A stretch of 59,350 nt of DNA. Origin: UMGS1370 sp963557065. GTDB lineage: Bacteria; Bacillota; Clostridia; Lachnospirales; Lachnospiraceae. The stretch covers positions 1 to 59,350 of the forward strand of contig CAUWCT010000008.1 of the NCBI GenBank assembly GCA_963557065.1, in the 5' to 3' direction. A program made the translations under genes and the position numbers. The notes beneath the pieces were generated by a model. It worked only from the letters and a program-made list of their open reading frames with translations, was not told the origin of the DNA and did not search any database. This document shows positions 26,932-34,622 of this stretch, one piece after another. Within the stretch, counting starts at the first letter, position 1. Each line of letters begins with the position of its first letter.

Positions 26932-27523
26932 GGTCTACGCATCCGTCTATGCCAAACAGTCCGCTGTCTAGCATTAAATGATAGTTGCTTCTGGCTCCCC
27001 AGTCCTGAACGGTATAAGCCTCATAATGAAGACGACGCTGCTTGTCAATATGGCGCACCAGTTCCTCTGTATGTTCCTCTACCTGTCCATACTGCTCCAC
27101 AGCGCGGCATTCCCGCACCTTTCTGTCTGCATAAATAAAGGTCTTCAAAAGCTTTGGCCTGCCGCGCAAAATATAATCAGCGCATCGTCCTACGAAAATA
27201 CATGGTCCTTGCTCTGCCAACTCCTCAATCACCTTTTTCTGCGCCAAAAAGATCTGCTCTGCTACCGGCAGTTCTTTCATCTCAGGCTTTCTTGGATAGG
27301 CCAGGCCGTAAATTCCTCCTAATGTGAAACTGTACAGAAAATTGCTTCCCAGTCTCTGTTCACGTTCTGCAACAAACTCCGGCGTAAAGCCGCTTTCTTT
27401 TGCCGTCTTGTCAATTAAGTCCCGATCATAAAATGGGATCTGCAGACGTTTGGCTGCTTTTTTGGCAATCTCTCTTCCGCCGCTTCCGTACTCTCTGCTG
27501 ATTGTAATAATGCTGCTTTCCAT
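26885..27523 (-). CDS. Cytidylate kinase-like P-loop protein
   Basis: The 212-residue protein opens with SREYGSGGREIAKKAA, a variant P-loop of the cytidylate kinase-like family, followed by FYDRDLIDKTAKESG and the IFVGRCADYIL segment. The true nucleotide substrate is not known for this family. The ATG at 27523 was chosen (AGAGGG five bases upstream); a GTG six bases earlier is an alternative. It is the last gene behind feoB and the cysteine-rich protein. Confidence 0.8.
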   Translation of the reverse strand: MESSIITISREYGSGGREIAKKAAKRLQIPFYDRDLIDKTAKESGFTPEFVAEREQRLGSNFLYSFTLGGIYGLAYPRKPEMKELPVAEQIFLAQKKVIEELAEQGPCIFVGRCADYILRGRPKLLKTFIYADRKVRECRAVEQYGQVEEHTEELVRHIDKQRRLHYEAYTVQDWGARSNYHLMLDSGLFGIDGCVDLICQAAISLDKRPSL

Positions 27524-27651
27524 AGGCACCCTCTTTTCTGTATTCAGGCTAAATGGATTCCGAACACAAATCTATCAGAATTGTTTTGATTACAGCTTTA
27601 TTATACTGAAATTCCAATCAGAAATCAACCAATTTTCCAATGATACTTATA

Positions 27652-27816
27652 CTATAAATCAGTTTTTCCACAACTGCAGGAACCATGACAACTGCCGGAG
27701 CAGCCGCTGCATCCCGAACAGCACTTACCTTCTTTTTTATTTTTATAAATACTTCTGGCTGCAAAAAATACAGCAGCAAGAACCATCAAAAGTACAATCC
27801 ATGTCGGCAAATTCAT
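27652..27816 (-). CDS. FeoB-associated cysteine-rich membrane protein
   Basis: This small gene encodes 54 residues: one membrane helix (about 6-20), a basic stretch (RSIYKNKKEGK) and a cysteine-rich tail with eight cysteines (CCSGCSGCSGSCHGSCSC). That layout is the FeoB-associated Cys-rich family. It may bind iron or scaffold FeoB at the membrane; the role is not settled. GGGAGAA precedes the ATG. It lies 114 bases after feoB. Confidence 0.85.
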   Translation of the reverse strand: MNLPTWIVLLMVLAAVFFAARSIYKNKKEGKCCSGCSGCSGSCHGSCSCGKTDL

Positions 27817-27857
27817 ATAGGATTCTCCCTTCTCTCAATATTCCCCATAGCCATGCA

Positions 27858-27879
27858 GGGCGGCTGCACATTGCCGCCC
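27858..27879 (-). other. Stem-loop between feoB and the cysteine-rich gene
   Basis: GGGCGGC and GCCGCCC form a perfect 7-bp GC-rich stem with an 8-base loop. No T run follows on either strand, so it is more likely an mRNA stability or pausing element than a terminator. Confidence 0.45.
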
Positions 27880-27930
27880 CGCACACACTGATGCTAACAC
27901 AGTTTTCTATAAAGATCAAGGTTTCCCCTG

Positions 27931-30102
27931 TTATGACTGGCGGCAGATATCTGTAATTTTTAATGCATGATTCTTCCTGTCAGGGCTAAGCAGCAAATAT
28001 AAAAATCCGATTATCAGCATCCCTGCTGCTGCCAGAAAGATTCCGCCGTTACCAGTTGTCACATAGGTCCACACCTGATAAATACACAAGGAAACTGCAT
28101 ATGCCAGACCCGTCTGATATCCAATGGCAAACCAGGTCCACTTGGGACTGTTCATTTCTCTCTTAATTGCGCCGATTGCTGCAAAGCAGGGAGCGCAAAG
28201 CAGATTGAACACCAGGAACGAGTATGCTGCTGCCGGTGTATAGCTGCTGGATAACGTTCCCCAAATTTCATTTCCTTCTTCTGATACTTCTGCAAATCCG
28301 TAAAGGATTCCAAACGTACCTACTACATTTTCTTTGGCAACCAGACCGGTAATTGCCGCAACTGCTGCCTTCCAGTCGCCCCATCCGAGAGGTGCAAAGA
28401 TCCAGGCAATCCCTCTGCCAATGGACGCCAGTATCCCATCACTTAAATCTTCTACCATGCCGAAAGATCCGTCTGTAAAACCAAAGTTGGACGTAAACCA
28501 GATAAAGAGCGTAGAAAGAAGAATCACAGTACCTGCCTTTTTAATAAAGGAAGAACCTCTTTCCCACATACTCCGGAATACATTGGATGCTGTCGGCATA
28601 TGGTATGCAGGAAGTTCCATTACAAAAGGCGCCGGATCTCCTGCAAACATCCTGGTTTTCTTTAAGATAATACCAGAACAGATAATTGCAGCAATTCCCA
28701 CAAAATATGCACTGGGAGCAACCCAAGACGCACCGTTAAACATTGCTCCTGCAATCAGCGCAATAATTGGAAGCTTTGCTCCGCAGGGAATAAACGTAGT
28801 GGTCATAATAGTCATTTTCCGGTCTCTGTCATTTTCGATGGTACGGGATGCCATAACGCCCGGAACTCCGCATCCGCTTCCGATTAACATAGGAATAAAA
28901 GACTTTCCGGATAATCCGAATTTGCGGAAAATCCGATCCATAATAAACGCAATCCGCGCCATATATCCGCACGCCTCTAAAAATGCCAGAAACATAAATA
29001 ATACCAGCATCTGAGGAACAAATCCCAAAACTGCGCCTACGCCTGCTATGATTCCATCCAAAATTAAACTCTGGAGCCAATCCACACATCCGATAGAAGT
29101 TAAAAATCCTTCTGCCAGCACAGGTGCTCCTGGAATTTCCACACCAAATAAACTCCAGCCTTCTCCAAAAACTCCGTCATTGGCCCAGTCTGTTGCCCAG
29201 GTTCCAACTGTAGTGACAGAAATATAATACACCAGCCACATTACTGCTGCAAAAATTGGAAGGGCCAGGAAACGATTGGTTACAATTCTATCAATCTTAT
29301 CAGAAACCGTTAATTTTCCTTTCTTTGCCTTCTGGCAGCAGGAATCTATTATAGAAGTAATATAGGCATACCGCTCATTAGTAATAATGCTCTCTGCATC
29401 ATCATCCAGTTCTTTTTCGAGCTGAACGATGATCTCCTCCACATTGGGAACTTCTTTTATCTGCTCTTTGATTTTGTCATCCCGCTCCAGCAGCTTTACT
29501 GCATAAAAGCGTCTTTGGCTTTCCGAAATCCCGTCTCCGATTTTTATCTGAATTTCCTCCAGTACATTTTCCACCACTGAACTGAATTTGTGCACTATCT
29601 TTGGAGCTTCCTGTCTTTTGGCAGCCTGGACAGCTAAATTTGCAACTTCTTTAATGCCGGTCCCCTTTAATGCGGAAATCTCTGCCACCTGACAGCCCAG
29701 CTTTTTAGAAAGTTCATCCAGGCGGATGACATCGCCATTTTTCTTTACAATGTCCATCATATTTACTGCCACCACCACAGGAATTCCCAGTTCTAACAAC
29801 TGTGTAGACAGATACAGATTCCTCTCCAGATTTGTGCCGTCTACAATATTTAAAATCGCATCCGGCTTTTCGTCTATCAGGTAATTTCTGGCTACCACTT
29901 CTTCTAATGTATACGGTGAAAGAGAATAAATTCCCGGAAGATCCATAATCACTGCTTCCTGATTCCATTTAAGCTTTCCCTCTTTCTTTTCAACCGTTAC
30001 TCCAGGCCAGTTGCCCACAAATTGATTCGAGCCGGTCAGCGCATTAAACAATGTGGTTTTCCCGCAGTTGGGATTCCCGGCAAGCGCTATTTTCACAGAC
30101 AT
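27931..30102 (-). CDS. feoB: Ferrous iron transporter FeoB
   Basis: The 723-residue membrane protein imports Fe2+. The N-terminal G domain has GNPNCGKTTLFNALTG (about 9-24), DLPGIYSL and NMMD; a helical GDI-like region follows, then about ten membrane segments with two gate regions including GSGCGVPGVMASR. The ATG at 30102 was chosen for AGGAGG upstream. An iron-regulator box lies at 30133-30146 between feoA and feoB, and two more lie in front of the operon. Confidence 0.96.
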   Translation of the reverse strand: MSVKIALAGNPNCGKTTLFNALTGSNQFVGNWPGVTVEKKEGKLKWNQEAVIMDLPGIYSLSPYTLEEVVARNYLIDEKPDAILNIVDGTNLERNLYLSTQLLELGIPVVVAVNMMDIVKKNGDVIRLDELSKKLGCQVAEISALKGTGIKEVANLAVQAAKRQEAPKIVHKFSSVVENVLEEIQIKIGDGISESQRRFYAVKLLERDDKIKEQIKEVPNVEEIIVQLEKELDDDAESIITNERYAYITSIIDSCCQKAKKGKLTVSDKIDRIVTNRFLALPIFAAVMWLVYYISVTTVGTWATDWANDGVFGEGWSLFGVEIPGAPVLAEGFLTSIGCVDWLQSLILDGIIAGVGAVLGFVPQMLVLFMFLAFLEACGYMARIAFIMDRIFRKFGLSGKSFIPMLIGSGCGVPGVMASRTIENDRDRKMTIMTTTFIPCGAKLPIIALIAGAMFNGASWVAPSAYFVGIAAIICSGIILKKTRMFAGDPAPFVMELPAYHMPTASNVFRSMWERGSSFIKKAGTVILLSTLFIWFTSNFGFTDGSFGMVEDLSDGILASIGRGIAWIFAPLGWGDWKAAVAAITGLVAKENVVGTFGILYGFAEVSEEGNEIWGTLSSSYTPAAAYSFLVFNLLCAPCFAAIGAIKREMNSPKWTWFAIGYQTGLAYAVSLCIYQVWTYVTTGNGGIFLAAAGMLIIGFLYLLLSPDRKNHALKITDICRQS

Positions 30103-30132
30103 ATTTTTTCCTCCTGTCGCCATTCCTTTTAG

Positions 30133-30146
30133 TTAGTCTATTCTAA
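30133..30146. promoter_or_regulatory. DtxR-type box upstream of feoB
   Basis: TTAG-TCTATT-CTAA has the same TTAG-N6-CTAA dyad as the two boxes in front of the first feoA. It lies in the short gap between the second feoA and feoB, suggesting a secondary control point. Confidence 0.6.
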
Positions 30147-30160
30147 CCATTGTATAAAAA

Positions 30161-30382
30161 TCAGCCTACCTCTATCATCTGAGCATCCGCCTTGCGCAGT
30201 GACAGTTCATATCCCCGAACTGTCACTTCTATCGGATCTCCCAACGGCGCTGTTTTTCGCACCAATATCTTTGTTCCTCTGGTAATTCCCATATCCATAA
30301 TCCGACGTTTTACTGCGCCCTCTCCATGAAGTTTTACCACAGAAACAACTTGGCCGCATCTAATATCCTTTAATGTATTCAT
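30161..30382 (-). CDS. feoA: FeoA family protein (second copy)
   Basis: The 73-residue SH3-like protein (MNTLKDIRCGQ, MDMGITRGTKILVRKTAPLGDPIEV) is a typical FeoA, a small cytoplasmic partner of FeoB. It sits between another feoA and feoB in the same operon. AAGGA precedes the ATG. Confidence 0.93.
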   Translation of the reverse strand: MNTLKDIRCGQVVSVVKLHGEGAVKRRIMDMGITRGTKILVRKTAPLGDPIEVTVRGYELSLRKADAQMIEVG

Positions 30383-30423
30383 CTCTTTTTAATCCTTTCT
30401 CTCCGGCAGTGGTTTTGCCTGGA

Positions 30424-30633
30424 CTAAACCATAATTTTACATGCCATTTCTCTGCTGATAGCCACTCTGGAATCTTTAATATTTACAATCACACTGCCGC
30501 ACATGGCAGAAACAACGGTCACGCTGGCTCCAGCCACAAATCCCAGATTTTCCAGAAAACGGCGGGTTTCCTCTTTGCCTCCTACTTTAATAATAGCATT
30601 TTCTTCTCCTTGTTTTGCAAATGCCAAAGGCAT
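30424..30633 (-). CDS. feoA: FeoA family protein (first copy)
   Basis: This 69-residue FeoA-like protein (LENLGFVAGASVTVVS, then VNIKDSRVAISREMA) is the first gene of the iron operon. ATG at 30633 was chosen with AAGGAG upstream; an in-frame TTG extension would read into that site. Two FeoA proteins before FeoB are common in Clostridia. Confidence 0.9.
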   Translation of the reverse strand: MPLAFAKQGEENAIIKVGGKEETRRFLENLGFVAGASVTVVSAMCGSVIVNIKDSRVAISREMACKIMV

Positions 30634-30656
30634 CCTTCTCACACTCCTTCTCAAAG

Positions 30657-30670
30657 TTAGTTTTGTCTAA
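30657..30670. promoter_or_regulatory. DtxR-type box 1 of the feo promoter
   Basis: TTAG-TTTTGT-CTAA, flanked by G and C to give GTTAG/CTAAC. It lies just downstream of the feo -10 box. Confidence 0.7.
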
Positions 30671-30678
30671 CCTCTGTA

Positions 30679-30707
30679 AGATTAGCACAGACTAACTCGT
30701 ATGTCAA
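30679..30707 (-). promoter_or_regulatory. Promoter of the feo operon
   Basis: TTGACA (30702-30707), a 17-base spacer and TAATCT (30679-30684) on the minus strand. One TTAG-N6-CTAA box overlaps the spacer and -10, and another lies just downstream, as expected for iron repression. Confidence 0.7.
30682..30695. promoter_or_regulatory. DtxR-type box 2 inside the feo promoter
   Basis: TTAG-CACAGA-CTAA overlaps the -10 box and spacer of the feo promoter. Its centre is 25 bases from that of box 1. Confidence 0.7.
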
Positions 30708-30805
30708 TAGTTTTATTTGAAATAATTTAAGCTTTATAGTATACTGTTTTTATGATGCCGGAGACAAACCAGTCTCTCCCATGATGTATGAAGGAGAATG
30801 TCAAA

Positions 30806-31171
30806 TTGAAAATACAAGAATCAGCAGAAAATTATTTAGAAACCATTTTAACTCTCAGTCAGCAAAAGCCCAATGTGCGTTCCATTGATATTGTAAACGA
30901 ACTGAATTTTTCCAAACCCAGTGTCAGTGTAGCCATGAAAAATCTTCGGGAAAACGGCTACATCCGCATGGACAGCAATGGATTTATCACTTTAACTCCG
31001 GACGGGCTTGCGATTGCAGAAAAAATATATGAACGCCATACCCTGATCTCCCAGTGGCTTATCAGCCTTGGCGTAGACGAAACCATTGCCCAGGAAGACG
31101 CCTGCCGTATGGAACACGTTATCAGCACAGAAACCTTTGAGGCAATAAAAAAACTTGCCGGAGGAGAGTAA
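30806..31171 (+). CDS. DtxR/MntR-family metal-dependent regulator
   Basis: The 121-residue protein has a winged helix (SIDIVNELNFSKPSVSVAMK) and a dimerisation/metal region with E, C, H and E residues (QEDACRMEHVISTET). It is of the short type without an SH3 domain. The TTG at 30806 was chosen: AAGGAG lies nine bases upstream, and the resulting start MKIQESAENYLETIL matches the family, whereas the ATG at 30788 has no ribosome site and would include AAGGAG. It is divergent from the feo operon and probably represses it with iron or manganese. Confidence 0.9.
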   Translation: MKIQESAENYLETILTLSQQKPNVRSIDIVNELNFSKPSVSVAMKNLRENGYIRMDSNGFITLTPDGLAIAEKIYERHTLISQWLISLGVDETIAQEDACRMEHVISTETFEAIKKLAGGE

Positions 31172-31198
31172 TCTCCCACCGGCAAGTTTTATTTTTTT
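31149..31198. terminator. Bidirectional terminator overlapping the DtxR-family gene end
   Basis: ACTTGCCGG-GGAGA pairs with TCTCC-CCGGCAAGT. A T-rich tract follows on the plus strand, and seven T follow on the minus strand. The 5' arm is inside the last codons of the regulator gene. It separates that gene from the converging HMA gene. Confidence 0.85.
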
Positions 31199-31219
31199 CT
31201 TTTCTCTTGCAGAAATCTG

Positions 31220-31438
31220 TTACAGCAGGATCCTGCAGTCTGAATCTACCTTTGCGCAGACATCCACTACTTTTTTCATAATCTCGTCAAACCGGTCATC
31301 ATCGGCTTCAATCACCAGTTTCTGTGTCATAAAACTTACACTGGCACTTGTTACCCCGTCAATCTTTCTGATTCCGTCTTCCATCTTTGCTGCGCAGTTT
31401 GCACAGTCTAAATCTTCCATTTTAAATTTTTTCTTCAT
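31220..31438 (-). CDS. Stand-alone heavy-metal-associated (HMA) domain protein
   Basis: The 72-residue protein is a single ferredoxin-like HMA domain with the metal-binding DCANC motif (C12, C15). Such proteins carry Cu+, Zn2+ or Cd2+ to P-type ATPases. No ATPase gene is here, so either it works with one elsewhere or it is a remnant of a metal-ATPase operon. It follows the ArsR-type regulator by 23 bases. Confidence 0.85.
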   Translation of the reverse strand: MKKKFKMEDLDCANCAAKMEDGIRKIDGVTSASVSFMTQKLVIEADDDRFDEIMKKVVDVCAKVDSDCRILL

Positions 31439-31461
31439 TATCTGTCTCTCCTGTCTTTTCC

Positions 31462-31746
31462 TTATTCCTGAACATGATCCAGTCCCTGACGCATAATAGT
31501 TTTTACATGACCGTCAGCCAGAGAATAAAATACTGTCTTTCCCTCTCTCCGGTTTTTCACTAATTTGGACTGTTTTAGAATCTTTAACTGGTGAGAAATT
31601 GCCGACTGAGTCATATTAAGCTCCCTCGCAATGTCGCATACACACATCTCTGACTCTGACAGCACATATAAAATCTTAATTCTGGTAGGATCACCAAATA
31701 TTTTAAATAAATCTGCCAGTTCATATAATTCCTCTTCTTCCAGCAT
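31462..31746 (-). CDS. ArsR/SmtB-family metal-sensing repressor
   Basis: The 94-residue winged-helix protein has two metal-site signatures: the alpha-3 CxC in SEMCVCDIA (C35, C37) and the alpha-5 motif D78-x-H80-x10-H91-x2-E94. CadC-like sensors of Cd/Pb/Zn carry both. The ATG at 31746 was chosen for GGAAGGG upstream; longer reading starts at a TTG. A TGAA-N6-TTCA operator (31788-31801) lies just after its promoter, suggesting autorepression relieved by metal. It probably controls the HMA gene downstream. Confidence 0.9.
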   Translation of the reverse strand: MLEEEELYELADLFKIFGDPTRIKILYVLSESEMCVCDIARELNMTQSAISHQLKILKQSKLVKNRREGKTVFYSLADGHVKTIMRQGLDHVQE

Positions 31747-31787
31747 ATGATTCCCTTCCAACCTCTCTTTTTTATCATACAATCAAA

Positions 31788-31801
31788 TGAACAATTCTTC
31801 A
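31788..31801. promoter_or_regulatory. ArsR/CadC-type operator
   Basis: TGAA-CAATTC-TTCA matches the core dyad bound by SmtB/CzrA/CadC repressors. It sits about ten bases downstream of the -10 box of the regulator's promoter. Confidence 0.55.
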
Positions 31802-31811
31802 AGCTTTTTTC

Positions 31812-31839
31812 ATTATATCGGATCTTGTCAGAAAGTCAA
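31812..31839 (-). promoter_or_regulatory. Promoter of the ArsR-HMA operon
   Basis: TTGACT (31834-31839), a 16-base spacer and TATAAT (31812-31817) on the minus strand. Confidence 0.75.
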
Positions 31840-31878
31840 TAGAACCGGACTCCTTTTTATTCCAGCAGATGCAACCGT

Positions 31879-32571
31879 TCAAATCAATCCGGAGATGAGA
31901 GGGACTAAAACCACTGTCATCAGTCCTGCCACTGCAATGGAAAGGCTGCTCATGGCCCCTTCTATTTCTCCAAGTTCCAGTGCTTTTGACGTTCCAATCG
32001 CATGGGCGCTGGTTCCAAGTGCCAGCCCTTTTGCAACCGGGTGCCGAATCCCCATTATCTGAAACACCGTTTCCGCCACTACGCTTCCCAGTACGCCGGT
32101 AATGATAATCGCAATTACTGTAAGGGTTACAATCCCTCCGGCTTCCTCGCTGACCCCCATACCGATTGCGGTTGTAATGGACTTTGGCAAAAGTGTTACA
32201 TAATGTTCATGCCCCAGTCCCATCAATTTTACCAGCAAAAATACACTGACAGCACTGGCAGCCACTCCGGAGCAAATAGCCCCGATCACTGCCGGAAAAT
32301 ACTTTTTTAACAGTTCCAACTGCTTATACAGCGGGATTGCCAGGCAGACCGTAGCCGGTGTCAAAAGATAGCTTAAATATTTGGCGCCATTATTATAAAC
32401 CTGGTAATCAATCCGGAATAGGGCTAAAAACGCCAGTACCATCAGAGATGAAATCAAAAGCGGATTTAAAATTGCCCATCCTGTCTTTTTCTTTAGCCAG
32501 GACGCGGCCAGATAGCTTCCCAGACTGATTGTCATCCCAAAATACAGGGATGTTCCCAATATCTCATTCAT
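31879..32571 (-). CDS. lrgB: LrgB family membrane protein
   Basis: The 230-residue protein has about seven membrane segments and LrgB/CidB family segments (SLGSYLAASWL, LLPKSITTAIG, GTSAHAIGTSKALE). LrgAB-type pairs affect murein hydrolase activity or transport small carboxylates such as pyruvate. Its start overlaps the lrgA stop region, with AAGGAGG upstream, so the two are co-translated. Confidence 0.92.
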   Translation of the reverse strand: MNEILGTSLYFGMTISLGSYLAASWLKKKTGWAILNPLLISSLMVLAFLALFRIDYQVYNNGAKYLSYLLTPATVCLAIPLYKQLELLKKYFPAVIGAICSGVAASAVSVFLLVKLMGLGHEHYVTLLPKSITTAIGMGVSEEAGGIVTLTVIAIIITGVLGSVVAETVFQIMGIRHPVAKGLALGTSAHAIGTSKALELGEIEGAMSSLSIAVAGLMTVVLVPLISGLI

Positions 32572-32935
32572 CTGCTTCTTCCTCCTTTTCTGCCATTTTC
32601 CCAATTAAAAACTGTGCAGTCTTTCCCGTAACCGCCATAACAAACACCGTTGTTGCAGCTATAATCACTATATACGGCAGTATTACTTCCAGCAGAGTAT
32701 CTTTGGACTCAATAATCCCCACTGTAGCCGGAATAAACATCATTGCCATCATATCTAAAAGAAACATCCCTGCTGTCTCCACCTGATTAAGCTTTACTAT
32801 GCCGCCAAGAAGCAAAAACAGCAATAAAAACAGTCCATAAACACCTGCCGGAACCGGAAACGGAAGCAGTGTGTACAAAAGTTCTCCTGCCATAGTAACA
32901 CCAAAAATAATTGCCGCTTCTTTTACTAATTTCAT
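32564..32935 (-). CDS. lrgA: LrgA/CidA family membrane protein
   Basis: This 123-residue holin-like membrane protein has four hydrophobic segments and family motifs (FPVPAGVYGLFLLLFLL, FIPATVGIIES). It works with LrgB, which overlaps it. A near-consensus promoter lies at 32988-33016. Confidence 0.9.
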   Translation of the reverse strand: MKLVKEAAIIFGVTMAGELLYTLLPFPVPAGVYGLFLLLFLLLGGIVKLNQVETAGMFLLDMMAMMFIPATVGIIESKDTLLEVILPYIVIIAATTVFVMAVTGKTAQFLIGKMAEKEEEADE

Positions 32936-32987
32936 TTTCCTTTATCTCCTCTTTTCCATAAAGAATTTCCCAAAAGGAACCTTTTGC

Positions 32988-33016
32988 ATTTTACCACCGG
33001 AAATCTGCAGTTTCAA
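32988..33016 (-). promoter_or_regulatory. Promoter of lrgAB
   Basis: TTGAAA (33011-33016), a 17-base spacer and TAAAAT (32988-32993) on the minus strand, about 50 bases upstream of lrgA. Confidence 0.7.
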
Positions 33017-33089
33017 GAGATTATCTGGATTTTCACTTAATTATGAGGTAAAATAAAATATCGTATCCACATACAGGAGGTATACTAAA

Positions 33090-33887
33090 ATGTCTGTCAA
33101 AATAGAAACTGTTTTATCACCTGCCAGAAAACAGCAGATAACCGGCCTGGTAACTTCATGCCTGACGGCTTTTCCGGCTCCGCTGTCGGTTCCCACAGAC
33201 GGGGATGTGTTCTTCTTTTGGGAGCAGGAAAAAACAGCATCCCCCTCTGACCTTTATGCTCTTTTAGCCCTTTATCTGGCAGAAGACGGCCTGTGGGAGT
33301 GTTCTGCCTTTACTCTCCCGGACAAACGGCAAAACGGATACTTTTCTGAACTGTTAGAAGCAGCAGAACGCGCGTATCCTGACTATGAATTTTCTTTTCC
33401 TGTTCCGGATTTAGAAACCTCTCTTCCTGCAAAAGCTGCCCTTGCCGCTATGGGGGCCGAATTTTGGTACCGGGAGCATCTGATGGAACTGAAGGCCAAT
33501 GATCCATACTGGAACGTTTTTTTCCCGGAGCGCCCGGATTGTCCTCTCTCCCTGCAGATGCAGACGGAATCAGACCGTTCAGCGACAGCAGACTGTAATC
33601 AGACCGTATACGGATTTTTTGAGGGAATCTGCATTGCCTCCTGCTCTCTTGCCATCTCTGCCAATGAAAGCCGGACCACCTGCTGTCTCCATCACGTTCT
33701 TGTGCCCGAATCTCTTCGCGGACAGGGGTGGGGAACCCGTTTTCTTGGCGCACTCCTTCCCGCATTAAAAAAGCAGGGCGTTTCCTCTTTCCTTCTTCAG
33801 GTATCCGGGGACAATCAGCCTGCCCTTTCCCTATATAAAAAGACAGGATTCCAAATTACTGAAACCCTGTCCTATTACCTGTACTAA
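33090..33887 (+). CDS. GNAT-family N-acetyltransferase
   Basis: The 265-residue protein has a C-terminal GNAT domain with the acetyl-CoA motif VPESLRGQGWGTRFL (about 205-219) and the NQPALSLYKKTGF end. The N-terminal half is probably a degenerate second GNAT fold. The substrate is unknown. AGGAGG precedes the ATG. It converges on the RelQ-like gene, four bases away; the last codons contain the terminator of that operon. Confidence 0.85.
   Translation: MSVKIETVLSPARKQQITGLVTSCLTAFPAPLSVPTDGDVFFFWEQEKTASPSDLYALLALYLAEDGLWECSAFTLPDKRQNGYFSELLEAAERAYPDYEFSFPVPDLETSLPAKAALAAMGAEFWYREHLMELKANDPYWNVFFPERPDCPLSLQMQTESDRSATADCNQTVYGFFEGICIASCSLAISANESRTTCCLHHVLVPESLRGQGWGTRFLGALLPALKKQGVSSFLLQVSGDNQPALSLYKKTGFQITETLSYYLY
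33837..33871 (-). terminator. Terminator of the mrp-relQ transcript, inside the GNAT gene end
   Basis: On the minus strand GACAGG pairs with CCTGTC, and TTTTTATA follows. The hairpin lies within the last codons of the opposing GNAT gene. Confidence 0.5.
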
Positions 33888-33890
33888 TCA

Positions 33891-34598
33891 TTATCTGGTC
33901 AGATGAACGCCCTGGGACTCGATCTTCTGCCGGATCTCATACATCTTCTGATCCGTCTTGGCAATTACTTCTGCACACTGGCGGAGTTCTTCACTGATTT
34001 CCGCCTCATTGATTACTTCTTTTTTATACTTCAGCTGATGATCCAGACTGGCCCAAAAGTCCATGGCTATGGTCCGGATCTGCACCTCTACCCGCATCGG
34101 CTTTTTTCTGTCAGAGAAAAATACCGGAATCTCCACAATCATGTGATAGCTGCGGTAGCCATTTTGCTTTGGATTTTTAATATAGTCTTTAATAGCAATT
34201 ACTTTAATGTCATCCTGGCGAATCAGCATGTCCGCCACTTCATAAATGTCATCCACAAACGAACAGATTACCCGGATACCGGCAACGTCATCCAGGTTGT
34301 CCACCATGGCCTCCAGAGAGATGGGCAGCCCTTTTCTCTGGAGCTTTTCCACAATGCTCATAGGCTTTTTTACGCGGGACTTGATCATCTCTATCGGGTT
34401 GCGCTGATTTCGCACCGAAAGTTCGTCATTTAAAACCTCCAGCTTCGTCTTAACCTCGCGGATCGCACAGGTGTACATCATCATCACCTGCTGAAACTGG
34501 CGGGCCTGGCTGATCAGCATATCCGGCACCTGCACAATGTCCGGCACCTGCACAATGGACTGCTCCAACTCACTGTTGGGGTTCATACTGATATTCAT
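33891..34598 (-). CDS. Small alarmone synthetase (RelQ-like)
   Basis: The 235-residue protein is a stand-alone RelA/SpoT synthetase domain that makes (p)ppGpp from ATP and GTP or GDP. Family motifs include VDNLDDVAGIRVIC, KDYIKNPKQNGYRSYH and RVEVQIRTIAMDFWASLDH. There is no HD hydrolase, TGS or ACT domain. The N-terminus carries a direct duplication of the six residues IVQVPD. GAGG precedes the ATG. It follows mrp by 24 bases. Confidence 0.92.
   Translation of the reverse strand: MNISMNPNSELEQSIVQVPDIVQVPDMLISQARQFQQVMMMYTCAIREVKTKLEVLNDELSVRNQRNPIEMIKSRVKKPMSIVEKLQRKGLPISLEAMVDNLDDVAGIRVICSFVDDIYEVADMLIRQDDIKVIAIKDYIKNPKQNGYRSYHMIVEIPVFFSDRKKPMRVEVQIRTIAMDFWASLDHQLKYKKEVINEAEISEELRQCAEVIAKTDQKMYEIRQKIESQGVHLTR
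34522..34557. repeat. 18-bp tandem duplication in the RelQ-like gene
   Basis: Two exact 18-base copies follow each other (34522-34539 and 34540-34557) and encode IVQVPD twice near residue 15. The frame is kept, and the catalytic domain lies further downstream. Confidence 0.9.
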
Positions 34599-34622
34599 TA
34601 CAACACCTCACAGTGTATCCTG

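Noticed and set aside
30788..30805. ATG at 30788 as start of the DtxR-family gene
   Set aside because: No ribosome site precedes it, and the frame reads through AAGGAG, which fits the TTG at 30806.
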